DNA of 64,000 nucleotides from Rhizophagus irregularis (taxonomy: Eukaryota > Glomeromycota > Glomeromycetes > Glomerales > Glomeraceae), in NCBI RefSeq assembly GCF_026210795.1, contig NC_089442.1:2294001-2358000 (forward strand), given 5' to 3'. The notes beneath the pieces were generated by a model. That model searched no databases. It worked only from the letters and a program-made list of their open reading frames with translations, and had not been told where the DNA came from. Below are positions 49,535 through 61,180 of the stretch, piece by piece (position 1 is the first letter of the stretch; each line of letters begins with the position of its first letter). The translations under genes were made by a program, and so were the position numbers.

Positions 49535-50063
49535 AAAAAAAGAAAGAAAGAAAATAAAAAAAAAATAATAATAATAATAAATTTAATTAAGAAAAAAAAA
49601 GTAATTTATAATAATAATATAGAATTTTGATTGATTTAACGTATTTAATTAAAAAAATAAATAAATAAATCTTTTTAAACAAGATTGAGCATAAAAAAAA
49701 AAATCTCGTTATTATATCATTGAAGAATTCAAATATTTAAAAGAAACAGGATGATTCAGGAAAATGCAGTTCCTCTTTTGGAATCCGGATAAAACAAGGC
49801 ATCAACAGTTAATACAATGTTTATGGTCCCTTAACAATAATTTTTTTTTCAGCAATTCTTCACTTAATACAATCCATTTCTGATTGACATCATGTGATCT
49901 AAACAATCAAGAAACGATTTAATCTATGAGTCAGTTTGAGATGGTCATCAGATCAATCTGTGCGACAACACATTATACCCAAGCCCCAACGCCATAACAA
50001 AAGTTATTTGTACGTTTAACTGGAAGCTACGAATAGTAATTGTTTATATTAAAGTTCATTTAT
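49535..50063. other. Intergenic, A-rich
   Basis: Begins with an A-rich 3' flank containing AATAATAAT and AATAAATAAAT runs. From about 49740 the composition becomes more balanced, but no frame is supported. Confidence 0.5.
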
Positions 50064-51157
50064 GGACCAACCATACGATACATTAGCTAGAGCCGCTACG
50101 CGGTGTAAGAAAATTGGCCCTCGCTTATTTACCAAGGCATTCACGGACAAGTCTTTTCGGTAGGTTAAAAAGGTTACTTCTCAAGTTATCTTGGAATTAT
50201 CTTTAACTATGCTCGTGTTTGCAGATTATTCTGAATGCTTCGCGAAAACGAAGCCTCACGAGAATTCTCTTTTATGCTTGGAAAAGAATGATTTGTTTCG
50301 GGAAGCAGAATGCTCAAGAACGAAATGAAATGGCACAAATAATTCTGAAGTTGTCATTTCTCATTATTATAATAGACAACCCTGCGCTTTATTGCTTATT
50401 TATCAATTATTATTCATAAACTATGAATTTGAAAATAATTGTTTAAATTCATTTTCTAATCAAGAAAAAAATAATGCTCTTAAAGATGATAATACTAAGA
50501 TGCATACACACATCTATTATTCAATCGACTAATGATATGAAGAAGAAAAAGAAGAAAAGCAAGAAAGTGCGTTTATTATAACCGTGGACGGCGAAAAATT
50601 TGGTGAGTGTATTTATATTCTTTTCCATGAGTATGAGTTGCAATCATAGCATATATATATAATAAAATATTCCGGATTTCAACTATTTACCATTTCCAGC
50701 TTTGGTCATTATAATGTATCTAACCATCTAACTCTTTTCATCTAAAGAATAAGGTTTCAGATGATATTTTTCAACAACGATCTTCTTGAATGTTTTTAAG
50801 GAGATAAGATATGTGAGGCTCCCTTCATTCCATTACTTGAAACTTTCTACGGTTAACTCAATAATCGATTCGCATGGATTGACGGTTTTGGCTTCAATTG
50901 TATGGCATCTATTTCACCAAATTAAAAGACTCTTCTTTTTATATTATGAACACTATATTTATTATGATACAGCAAGAATGTGAAAAATTAATAATGGTTC
51001 AGGCTAATGATAGCGAGCGATCTAAATACATTAAAGATTCAATGACGAATGACAAGCGATTAGATGCCATCAGTAAAGAAAAACCAAAATTAAAATCAGA
51101 TCAATGGATTAGAGTTGGTAAATGCAAAATAATTGTGATCACATTAAATATATATTG
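50064..51157 (+). pseudogene. Decayed plus-strand gene, unknown family
   Basis: Several coding-like pieces lie in order on one strand: DQPYDTLARAATRCKKIGPRLFTKAFTDKSF (50065-50160 region), LRENEASREFSFMLGK (50236), SHYYNRQPCALLLIYQLL (50360), and a Glu-rich run ending FIITVDGEKFG (50590). Later pieces are NNRFAWIDGFGFN (50860) and a Lys-rich end through KSDQWIRVG (51117). They are separated by frameshifts and stops. The order, strand and codon character show a single broken gene, perhaps 300-350 codons originally. I do not recognise the family. Confidence 0.5.
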
Positions 51158-51940
51158 AAGTAATATATATTGGATCTAGAGATCAAGCGTTTCGTTTACA
51201 TTTTCTCATCTGTCCAGTGTTTTGTTGTTTTAGCCGTAGTACTCAAAGCGCCGTAGTAATCCTTCAGAGGATATATAAAAAGAAAGAAAAACAAAGCGGC
51301 AGAGATCATTCAACTTTATTATTAATATATATTGGAGTATATTTATTAGCATTTATGTGATATTTCTAGTTAAAATTATTAATAGTACCTTTAGTTTTTT
51401 CATTCTTAATTTTGGTTCACTTTAACTTTGCATTAACTAATAAGTTAAATTTGACCAATATTATAGAAAATGACCTTAAAATGGTGAGATCATTCGATGA
51501 ATGTCATTTAGAGTCATTTCAAAAATTGTCAAATATACACCATCAGTGTGAAGGAGTGTATTTATACCGGACAGATTATCAAACCTTTATCATATAGAAA
51601 TAATTATACTACCCTTATTACCTAATTTGCATGATGGTACCATACTATTTAACAAAAACTGAATAAAAATATGTAAACATACAATTCTATGAGTTGATTT
51701 AATAAATGATCTAAACTGTAAATTTATGTCAGAGTTGATCAATTTAGCAAATTTTTGTGATATGCGTAAAGAATGCCCAAGGAAAATAGCATTATTTGTT
51801 ATTTTTTTTTATCTGTATAAATAGATTTTCGATCGAAACAAAAAGCCAAATAATGACCTGTGATGCCAAAACAGTTTAGACGTGACAAAATTGTGAAAAT
51901 TGTTGACATTGTCAAACTATTTTGGCATTTTCACTGATTT

Positions 51941-52519
51941 TGACTTACCGAAACTATTTCGATTTACCGAAACCATTTTGGCATTTTCGACAGTTTCGGC
52001 ATTTTCGACAATTTCGGCGTATCGAAACTATTTCGACTTGCCGAAACTATTTCGGCATTTTCGACAGTTTCAGCATTTTCGACAATTTCGGCGTATCGAA
52101 ACTATTTCGACTTGCCGAAACTATTTCGGCATTTTCGACAGTTTCGGCATTTTCGACAATTTCGGCGTATCGAAACTATTTCGACTTGCCGAAACTATTT
52201 CGGCATTTTCGACAGTTTCGGCATTTTCGACAATTTCGGCAAGTCGAAAATATTTTCGGCATTTTCGACAATTTCGGCGTATCGAAACTATTTCGACTTG
52301 CCGAAACCATTTCGGCATTTTTCGACAGTTTCGGCATTTTTCGACAATTTCGGCATTTTCAACAGTTTCGGCATTTTCGACAGTTTCGGCATTTTCGACA
52401 GTTTCGGCATTTTCGACAGTTTCGGCATTTTCGACAGTTTCGGCATTTTCGACAGTTTCGGCATTTTCGACAATTTCGGCGTACCGAAACTATTTCGACT
52501 TACCGAAACTATTTCGGCA
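51941..52519. repeat. CG-rich minisatellite with nested 18-bp and 74-bp periods
   Basis: Built from words such as TTCGGCATTTTCGACAGT (18 bp). Seven exact-length 18-bp units run from 52351 to 52476. Further left, a 74-bp higher-order unit starts at 52017, 52091 and 52165. It includes the short inverted repeats CCGAAA-CTA-TTTCGG and TCGAAA-CTA-TTTCGA. Each 18-bp unit carries two CpG, in a region otherwise poor in CpG. Because the period is a multiple of three with no stop, several frames on both strands stay open; I do not treat these as genes. Confidence 0.9.
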
Positions 52520-53898
52520 ATGCGCCAGCCTATAGTCAGCGGAAAATTAAGTTCTTATTAATCATTTTCTAATAAAAATGATACAATTGCATCATTAACA
52601 GTGCCGCATTCCTGGCTTGATCTTTTTGGTATGAACTGAGTGTGTATTGATTATCGAAGGAGTAAATTTAACGATAGAAATGATGAATGCTATCAGATTT
52701 ACTAAAATTCGCTTCAAGGTTTGTAAGGAACTAAATACATTTATTCTGTCCATCTGTATCGAGGCATTTTTATTATTTTTATACAAGAAATTAGTCCAAA
52801 TCAAGCATTTGATATTTATTTCATTGTGTCAGATACTCAGATTGCAAAATGGACGTAAATTTTTGAGATTGAGACCTAAATGTAAAACTTATTCATCTGA
52901 AGAAGCCTTCGTTTGATAAACGCGAAATAACAACTTTTTTTTAAAAAAAAAATAATCTCCATACATAATATATTTATTTTATAAAAAAAAAAGGCATATC
53001 ATCCATGCATGACTGTGACTATTTTATATTTTTGTATCTGTTGTTCCTTTTTGCCAGTATCCGCCTTATCATTTTGCTTTATCAATCAAAATTCAATAAT
53101 AATTTTTAAATCTATTACCCTTTTTTCTCATTAAGAACCAGAATCGATAAGAGTTTGCCCTTTTCATGTTTTTGCGCAATTCGGACTCATTTCTTCCTTA
53201 GCAGAAGATCGATAAGATATCTAATACAAAATACTTTTTCCGTTATAATTAACTACATAATATAAAGGGTAGTAGAAAAGTATCATAGTAAAAGGTCATA
53301 GGAACTAAAAACGGTCTGATCCGCTTTATTATTTTTCTTTGCCCATTATTACCCATATTTCATAATTTTAGTGATATCTTCTGTATACTGTATACTGTAT
53401 ACAGTACAAGAAAAAGTAAATAAAGATTATGGCAGGAATTATTTCATTATAAATCAATTAAAATAATGCGGAAAATGTACTATTTGTTATATATTCTTTT
53501 TTATTAAAAGATTGTTTAAAATTTTTTTTACTTGAGAATTTAATTGTTCATTTACAATTGAATTTGAATGAAATTATAAACTATATATATTATGAATATA
53601 TATATATATATAAAGTTTTAGGTTTAAGTAAAAAAAAAGACAAGTGAATAGATACAAATGAAATAAGTTTATGCTATATATATGCTATATATATGTGTGA
53701 ATAATGAATGTGTTCTATATTATAATAATTCTATTGTAATGATAATGCAAAAAATGAATGATGATTAGTGTACATTGATTGAAAAAAAATGAGTGTATAT
53801 AAAGTTTATAAATATGCTAAAAAAAAAAATATACAATGAAATCCTAGAGTTTTATAAAAAATAATAGGGATAATTTGTTAATTTTTTTGTTGTTGTTG
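52520..53898. other. Intergenic with weak coding remnants
   Basis: 52640-52920 on the plus strand has a coding-like but stop-broken segment (for example ISPNQAFDIYFIVSDTQIAKW), probably a remnant of unknown origin. From 53580 the sequence is AT-rich and likely the 3' flank of the minus-strand hydrolase; AT dinucleotide repeats lie near 53585-53615 and 53675-53700. Confidence 0.45.
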
Positions 53899-53920
53899 TT
53901 ATTGTTGTTGTTGTTGTTTA
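53887..53920 (-). repeat. CAA (polyglutamine) microsatellite at a gene 3' end
   Basis: TTG repeats on the plus strand correspond to CAA codons that give the C-terminal glutamine run of the hydrolase. The tract runs to the stop codon, so length changes would alter only the tail. Confidence 0.75.
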
Positions 53921-55554
53921 ACAATATCAACTACTTTTCTTAATAATGCAAGACTTCTATCATCACCAAGAAGAGCAGTATGAAAAGCGTTCATTACATA
54001 AGAGAAACCAATTTTTAATTCTTGATTCCATAAGAATATACTACCACCAGAACCACCCCAACCTAAGAATTCAACATCTTCTAAACCTTTAAGACGGAAA
54101 TAACCAAAACCACCAACACTTGGAGTAATAATTTCTTGTAATACAGTATCAAATGTTGGTTCCAATCGAGTAGCGATTAAATCATAAGTTTTATCAGACA
54201 TTAATCGAGGTTCTTTCAATAAAGAATTTTGTTGTAAATCAAGAGGAAGATCATCAGTGGGAGTTGAAGTTACAATTGGTAAACTTTCACCTTTATTGGC
54301 CAGAATAGCAGCAAGTTTAGCCATAGAACGAGAATTTGTTACACCATTATAAGAAGGACCTTCTGGCATTAACATTTCAAAATGATTCCAATCTTGTGGT
54401 TGTTGAGTATGATCAGGAGCAGTTAAAATTAAAGATTTATAAGCATCAGAATTTTTATCCATCATTTGAAAGAAAATAGGATGTAATGGTTCACTAAGGA
54501 ATTTTTCTGGTAAAATCATTTTAGATAACATTCTTACTAAAGGATAAGTATAAATATTTGATAAACGATCTTTAAGAAGCTTATTTGTACTTAAATAAAA
54601 TTCAATATTATATTCAGGAACAATATCTTCAGATACGATTCTACCAATAGTACGATGACGGGGATCAACCCTTCTAACAATTTCATTTAAATACCAACCA
54701 CGTGATATACCATGATAAGCTCTTTTAGGGACACCATTAAAATTATGAGGTTGTTTTGCAAGAATTTCAGATAAATTATCAAGATCATATAAATCTTGAA
54801 CTGACATATCATGAGAATCAATAAAACCAACACCAGCTCTATGTACCATTAAATCTAAAAGAGTAACATTTTCTTTACCACCTTGAGCAAATTCAGGCCA
54901 ATATTTAGAAATAGGGGAATTATAATCTAATAAACCTTGTTCAACTAATCTTGCAACTACTATACCAGAAAGTACTTTTGTACTAGAAAATACTAATTGT
55001 AAAGTTGAATCATCATAAGGTTTACCAGTAGAAACATCAGCGAAACCACAAGATAAATCAACTACCAATTCATTATTATAATAAACGCTAACTTGAGCTC
55101 CAACTTCTTGACCATTTTCAAAATTTTCCAAAAAAACTTGACGAACATCAGAAAATTCTTGAGAGGTAAAACCACTAATAATATTATAAGGACATCCTAA
55201 ACCAATCAATTGACATGATAATGGATGAAATGGACCACCATGAATATATCGATATAAAAAGAATAAATTTAATAAGGTAATATAAATTAATAAACGTCTT
55301 CTTGAAATTGAAAAAGGTAATTTAAATAATTTAGGAGAAGGTAATTTATTTTTAATTTGAATAAATAAATTACTTAAATTACTAATATATGGTAAAGTAC
55401 TTTCCGGGAGATAAGAAGTAAATTTAGAAAAAAAACTCTTTTTAGCGGATTTTGGAGTAGTAATAACATAAGTTTTTAATATTGGTAATAAAGGCGCTTT
55501 TTCATCATTATTTTCTATTATCATTGGTTCCATTTCAATATCTAGAGATGGCAT
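53899..55554 (-). CDS. Membrane-anchored beta-lactamase-fold serine hydrolase
   Basis: Intronless, 551 aa. A basic cytosolic leader precedes one hydrophobic segment (about 88-103, LLIYITLLNLFFLYRY), so it is a probable type II anchor. The beta-lactamase/LACTB-type domain starts near residue 125. It has the catalytic S-x-x-K (SSTK, Ser190 and Lys193), a Tyr motif in AYHGISRGW (Tyr280), and GWGGSGGS in place of the third motif near 510. Fungal and animal members are peptidases or esterases of mostly unknown substrate, not antibiotic-resistance enzymes. The tail is a glutamine run from a CAA/CAG tract at 53890-53925. The frame is intact and the start ATG is the first in frame. No neighbouring gene suggests a pathway. 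Confidence 0.88.
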   Translation of the reverse strand: MPSLDIEMEPMIIENNDEKAPLLPILKTYVITTPKSAKKSFFSKFTSYLPESTLPYISNLSNLFIQIKNKLPSPKLFKLPFSISRRRLLIYITLLNLFFLYRYIHGGPFHPLSCQLIGLGCPYNIISGFTSQEFSDVRQVFLENFENGQEVGAQVSVYYNNELVVDLSCGFADVSTGKPYDDSTLQLVFSSTKVLSGIVVARLVEQGLLDYNSPISKYWPEFAQGGKENVTLLDLMVHRAGVGFIDSHDMSVQDLYDLDNLSEILAKQPHNFNGVPKRAYHGISRGWYLNEIVRRVDPRHRTIGRIVSEDIVPEYNIEFYLSTNKLLKDRLSNIYTYPLVRMLSKMILPEKFLSEPLHPIFFQMMDKNSDAYKSLILTAPDHTQQPQDWNHFEMLMPEGPSYNGVTNSRSMAKLAAILANKGESLPIVTSTPTDDLPLDLQQNSLLKEPRLMSDKTYDLIATRLEPTFDTVLQEIITPSVGGFGYFRLKGLEDVEFLGWGGSGGSIFLWNQELKIGFSYVMNAFHTALLGDDRSLALLRKVVDIVKQQQQQ

Positions 55555-57630
55555 CTTGAAAATGGGAACAATAGAATGATTATAATAGAGGGGGGAGGAG
55601 AAATAAGGTTAAAAAGGAAAGAATGTAAATAATGTAGGGAACTTTGGTATTATTATTTTATTTTTTTTTCCTTTTTTTCCGCAAATTTTTTTCGTTGTAT
55701 TTATCCAAAAAAAAATTCATCAAATATCTATATACATATATTCTGTTTGGGTTAACAGGGTTTACAGGGTCATTGTTAAAAAAAAAAATGTTCGAATAAA
55801 AATTTAGATCTCAAGATCTTTGTTTATTATTCTTGTATTACATCCAACTTTCTTTGTATTTTAAAGACCAAACAAATTCACCGTTTAATGTAAACTTTTT
55901 CCATAAAAAGTAAAATGTAAGAGAAACCTAAAAAAAGCATTGACTAAACAAAGGATATCGTTACATTCGTTACAACTATAAATTTATTAACTAATAAAAC
56001 TTAAAAATCAATAATCAAAATTTCACTTATTTGGAATACTGGTTAAAAATATTAATAATTTTACTCCGTAAAAAATTCTTAACCTCCTTGTTTATTACAA
56101 ACAAGGAAAAAAAAAATATGTTGTGTGAACTATTAATGTAACACTATTGACCCTTTATTATAATTCTTTGTTTTACTGATTAAAGCTTGTTAATCATTTC
56201 ACCTCACATTATTAAAACTTGCCAGATTAAGTAATTGTGGATTTGTGGATCATTATTTCGCGTATATAACGCGTAAAAAAAAAAAAATTTATTTTTGTAT
56301 AATAAAAATTATTATAAAAATATAAAAATGTTCGATAATGACATAATATCCACATGTCCATTTTGTATATTTTGTACATACTTTTTCCGATTAATTTATC
56401 CGAACTGTATTATAATTTTTCTTATTCTACAATTTTGGTATATTATATTTTTCTAGAATATTATTTAATATTATTAATTTGTAATGATTTCATTGATAAC
56501 TTGGTAACATTAATAATGATTATATATTTTATACATTTTTTGCCAAGATAAAATATCTGCGAAAATTTTGATCTAATCAAAAATATTAAAATAATTTTTA
56601 AAAAAAGGATCGTTTATGTTACAAAATTCTTTAATCCTTTAAATAAAGTTGTAGAACAGTCAAAATATGAAACATTACTTAATGTTTTCTTTTTTTAATA
56701 TGGGAAAAACATTACAAAATTTAATAATATTACAAATTGGAAATACAAAATTTCCCCTAGTATTACGGTAAGCAGAAAATATAAATACAAATATAATAAG
56801 CCCATATTTTGACATCATTCATACGTAGAACATTATTTGTATCTCAATCAATATCTACAGATATTCAATATAATTGGTAGTAGGTTCTGGGCCCCGATTT
56901 TTTGGTTAGATCACAACTTAAACTCAGGGAGCAAAAAATGTAAAAATGTTAAAACTTGGGGCAAAAAAGTGGGCTGGGCAAATATACATATATGTTTTTT
57001 TTCTTCACAACTTCGGCACGTTAGTAAACCATGTTATCCACATTAGTCTACCATTAGTCCACTATGTTGCTTAGTTCTCCATTGCTCATTAATAAATTTT
57101 CATAATAAATATGTGTAGTTTTTTTTTTTGCGTTAATTTTCGGTCGTGTTGTTGTAGCTGAAAAACGTATCTAAATATGGCAATTGCCCCCAAAACGTAA
57201 TTGTATGACCAGTCTTCTTGTACTTAAATGTTTGTGCCCTATAAACATATAAGATGCATACCCCTGGTCTATCAAGATCGATATTTTTGCACACGTGTTA
57301 AATTTCTGCATTGTCTAACCAAAACTCTAACCAAAAGCTAACCAAAAAAAATCATAAAAAAAATCAAACCGGAAACTCTAACCAAAAATCTTAACAAAAA
57401 ATCCTAACCGAAAAATGTTTATCCGAAACTCATGATTTTCGATCTGAAAATCTAGATTTGACCATAAAACAAGACTAATTCAGTCCAAAATAAGAATACT
57501 GTTTCAAAAAATTAGTTCCACATCTTTGGTCCAAGAAAGTTGTATATACTTTATTACGGAGAACTCCAATATTATGTGAAACTCAACATGAAGGTAGATA
57601 GAATTGAAAGAGTGCTTTCATTCGACCAAT
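55555..57630. other. Gene-poor AT-rich region with short CTAACC-type repeats
   Basis: No intact gene. 57318-57412 has about six spaced copies of an (C)TAACCAAAA/TAACCGAAA word. 56880-57060 is more GC-balanced and may be an old repeat. The upstream part (55555-55700) is the pyrimidine-rich promoter side of the hydrolase. Confidence 0.5.
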
Positions 57631-57634
57631 CTCC

Positions 57635-58444
57635 ATGTGGCTTGAATCATATATTGCCTTCAATTCCAAACTCCGTCAACTTCTTCAAAGCTCATTAATA
57701 ATTCTATCTATGGCAAGACTGGAGAATATGAGAAAATATCAAGACACTAGGTTATTACCACTAAGAAATAGAAAGAATGAAAAGAGTTTATTAAATAAAA
57801 TCCGAAACCCTTCTTTCAAATATGCTCATCTGTTAGGTAAAGACTTTAATTGGCGTCCACATGGGAAAGGCTGGATATGCTTAAAAAAACTGATCCCCTC
57901 GACTATCCACATAGTACAACTTCCAGACGAACAATGGATAAATAACAAGAATGAAAAGCCTATTCTAAAAAATACAAAAGTTATAGGTAAGTTCAAAGAC
58001 GAGTGTTCAAATATAATTGAGGAAGTTTATGCAGTCCGTGCAAAATTATAAAAATTATATCACCATGTATTGGAGGATGGTAGTGTCAAATCAAAACATA
58101 AGGAAGTAACTTCTTGCTGATCCAATCCTTTAAAGAGCGGATCCCTTTTTATATCAAAAACTATAAAGCAATAGATCCAATGATGCATAGGGATTGTTTT
58201 TTGGAGAGCGACAACATTATGCAAACTCATAAAAAACGAAATAGCCAGATACAGAGAATGGTACGAAAATAAAAAAGAACTTCTTGAAAACGTTGAGAAT
58301 TTATACAAACTCTACTATGAACTGTCTAATGAAGAGCGGATTATTACTGAAGAAGAAATTAACAATATTAGAGAGGATCTTCTTAGAGATGATGTGATTG
58401 AGATAAAAAATTTTTATATCAATCAGAGATCAATATCCCATTAA
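57635..58444 (+). pseudogene. Broken gene, unknown family
   Basis: A first open part (57635-58051) reads with normal composition: MARLENMRKYQDTRLLPLRN, FNWRPHGKGWICLKKLIP, VQLPDEQWIN. After a gap of about 150 bp in which no frame is open, a second part (about 58206-58444) continues as ALWRATTLCKLIKNEIARYR, ENVENLYKLYYELSNEERI and ends at INQRSISH-stop. The second part lacks a start and sits in another frame. It looks like one interrupted gene, possibly transposon-linked, but no domain is recognised. A two-exon gene is possible but no good splice pair is seen. Confidence 0.45.
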
Positions 58445-59127
58445 ATAAATTTTTTTTGTTGAATAAAATAACGTATATTATAAATACTGATAGCAATGAT
58501 ATTCTATAAGAGATACTATTCAAAAAATTCGTTATATGGATTCCATTACATAGAACTAGATACACAAATAAGGTTCAACGTACGCAAGCAGATAGTTACA
58601 GTACTTTTTTTGCAATCACCCCCAACGCAAGACATCAATAGTTTTGCAATATATTACAATGTACCGTACAGACATTTGATATAAACACTTTTTATCTTTG
58701 CAACTACATTTCTTGGTATACTATCTATTATTTAAAGTGGAACAATACATAAATTTTATTTCAAAGCTTGCTTAGTTAGTGAACCATCCCAAGGAAGTTA
58801 TACGCAATTATATAGTAACAAGGAACCAAATTATATGGTGTACAAATATGCAGATTGACGAAGAAGTAGAAAGGTGCATAATTTCAAATTTTTTACTACC
58901 TATTAAAGAATAGCATCCTCGAGATCGGCAGTAGTTAATTCTAACACACAGGTTAGGATCTATAGTATTTTGGTCATATTTTGAACTGTGTTTACCAAGA
59001 AAGTTAGAGGAACATTGCAAATATTTATCAAATATAATAAAATTTGACAGTTGACACTAACCAATCTGGAACGGTATTAATCCAATTTCCCTGTTTCTTG
59101 TTTATTGCTTGCTTCTTACGGATCCAT

Positions 59128-59373
59128 ATGATGGTCTTTGATGTTGCTATCGACAAACTTGAAATTAATAATGAAATTAAACTCGCAAAAAAACTTCAAT
59201 TATGTGAGTAAATGAAAATTAAACTCATTCATATTTAATAATTTTACATTTTATTAGGTCTTAATGAAATTCCTGTATTTTTAAGACAAAGAGCAGCTCG
59301 CATTCTTGATGATCTAATCGTGATTATAAACTGGAGAAGCCCATGGTCACATGGGGGAGCCGGTCAAATAAAG
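59128..59373 (+). pseudogene. Two-exon gene fragment, unknown
   Basis: 59128-59203 and 59258-59373 join across a 54-bp GT-AG intron in phase 1 and give MMVFDVAIDKLEINNEIKLA continuing to LNEIPVFLRQRAARILDDL and WRSPWSHGGAGQIK. A donor (GTATTT) follows, but the only obvious next exon (from about 59442, near RELSLREFINQF) runs into a stop unless a base is lost. It is probably a decayed gene copy; the family is not known. Confidence 0.4.
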
Positions 59374-59726
59374 GTATTTTTATATTGTTTGTAATTCATT
59401 TTTTAAAGATTAAACTAATGAATATAAAAAATTATTTAGAGATCTCTGTAGCGAAAGAGAGTTGAGTTTGAGGGAATTTATTAACCAATTTTAAAAATAG
59501 AGATTTTTTTTTTTTTTTTTTTTTTGGTTAAAATTTTTTAAAAATTATTTTTCTATTATTATTATTATGCGATTTTCTTGATAAACCGATTTTTTGTGAT
59601 GTTTAAGCTTCGGTACATAAAACATTAAAAGTATTTACGAATCTGATTATTCATGGAAACTTCCAAATATAAAAGGAAATTCTGACTTCAATATCTAACT
59701 GATATATCGAATGCCGCAGAAAATAA

Positions 59727-61066
59727 TTACCTTTGCATTACATTACATTTAATTGACCAATATAATAATCACATTTTTGAACAAGTGGCCACAATAAAGT
59801 TCGTTAAGATAGATATCTAAATCAAGATAAAAAAACGTTAGTATGATTACCAAATGGAAGACCATACTCCATAAAAAAAGCTTCCAGAAAAGTGCTGGTA
59901 TCATGCTACCAAGTGGTTCACCTAGAACTTGCACAATAAGGATTTTTTTTTTTGTTATCTTTATCATTTTTTTTTATTTTTTGTCATTTTTTCTTCTTTT
60001 CATTTTTTGTTATTTTTTTTTATTTATTATTTTTTATTTTTAAATCCCCACTGGCAGCCCTTGGTAAACCACTGATAATTCATGCCACCAACCATAAGAG
60101 CCAGATACATAGGCTAACCCTCTTTTTTCGGGAAAGCCAGTTTCTCTTATATTCTTACTCTTCAGCTTTTTTATCTGTAAGCCAGTATCATTAAAACTAT
60201 GCTAAGCAGGGAGCGCAAGCTTACCTTAAAATATGGTTTACTGCAAATCTTTTTGATACGAAAATCCTTTTAAACCTTTGTAATGTCAACCTTCCGAAGT
60301 TTTAAACTGCCAGGAAGTTTCGCCTTATTTAAACTTGAAACCTTTGAAAAGTATCTGAAATACTTTATTACCTTTGCATTACATTTAATTGAATAATCAC
60401 ATTTTTGAACACGTGGCCACAATAAAGTTCGTTAAGATAGATATCTAAATCAAGATAAAAAAACGTTAGTATGGTTACCAAGTGGAAGACCATACTCCAT
60501 AAAAAAAGCTTCCAGAAAAGTGTTGGTATCATGCTACCAAGTGATTCACCTAGAACTTGCACAATAAGGATTTTTTTTTGTTTTTTTTTATTATTTTTAT
60601 CATTTTTTTTTTTATTTTGTGATTTTTTTTTTGTCATTTTTTTCTTTTTTTATCATTATCATTTTTCATATTTTTTTGTAATTTTTTCATATTTTTTTTA
60701 TTCTTTGTTATTTTTTTTTCTTTTCATTTTTTATTTTTTTTTAATTGTATTATTTTTTATTTTAAATCCCCACTGGCAGCCCTTTGGTAAACCACTGATA
60801 ATTCATGACACCAACCATAAGAGCCAGATACATAGGCTAACCCTCTTTTTTCGGGAAAGCCAGTTTCTCTTATATTCTTACTCTTCAGCTTTTTTATCTG
60901 TAAACCAGTATCATTAAAACTATGCTAAGCAGGGAGCGCAAGCTTACCTTAATATGGTTTATCGCAAATCTTTTTGGTACGAAAATTTTTTATTGAACCT
61001 TTGTAATGTCAACCTTCCGAAGTTTTAAACTGCCAGGAAGTTTCGCCTTATTTAAACCTTGAAACC
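59727..61066. repeat. 641-bp tandem duplication
   Basis: The segment starting TTACCTTTGCATTACAT at 59727 recurs at 60368, with most of the sequence conserved. Shared landmarks include GTGGCCACAATAAAGTTC, CCATACTCCATAAAAAAAGC, ATCATGCTACCAAGTG, CACTGGCAGCCC and AAGCAGGGAGCGCAAGC. In the middle both copies have a long T-rich tract that differs in length (short in copy 1, about 180 bp in copy 2). A direct tandem duplication of an unidentified element is the simplest reading. Confidence 0.85.
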
Positions 61067-61180
61067 TTTGTGATGTCAACCTTCCAAAGTTTTAAACTGC
61101 CAGGAAGTTTTGCTTTATTTCAACCTTTGTAATGTCAGCCTTCCGAAATTTTAAACTGCCAGGAAGTTTCGCCTAGAAAT
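60275..61180. repeat. 59- to 67-bp short tandem repeats
   Basis: A unit of the form CCTTTGTAATGTCAACCTTC followed by CGAAGTTTTAAACTGCC and AGGAAGTTTCGCC starts at 60275, 60998, 61065 and 61124. The last three are adjacent (67 and 59 bp apart) and gain substitutions along the array. The first lies at the end of copy 1 of the 641-bp duplication, so the short array grew after the larger duplication or only in copy 2. Confidence 0.85.

Noticed and set aside
51941-52519. CRISPR array
   Set aside because: The units are contiguous with no unique spacers, and the genome is eukaryotic.
51900-52572. Long overlapping frames of 149-216 codons rich in FRQFRHF or KMPKLS
   Set aside because: They are produced by a stop-free repeat with a period divisible by three and appear in several frames on both strands; no intron, motif or normal composition.
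53899-55554. Antibiotic-resistance beta-lactamase
   Set aside because: The SxxK fold is present, but the long membrane-anchored layout matches the eukaryotic LACTB/esterase-like group, not secreted resistance enzymes.
57318-57412. Interstitial telomere repeat
   Set aside because: The words are CTAACCAAAA-like and irregularly spaced, not TTAGGG-type.
59843-60917. Frames of 66-148 codons with long Phe runs
   Set aside because: They translate the poly-T tract of the duplicated element and have no protein-like composition.
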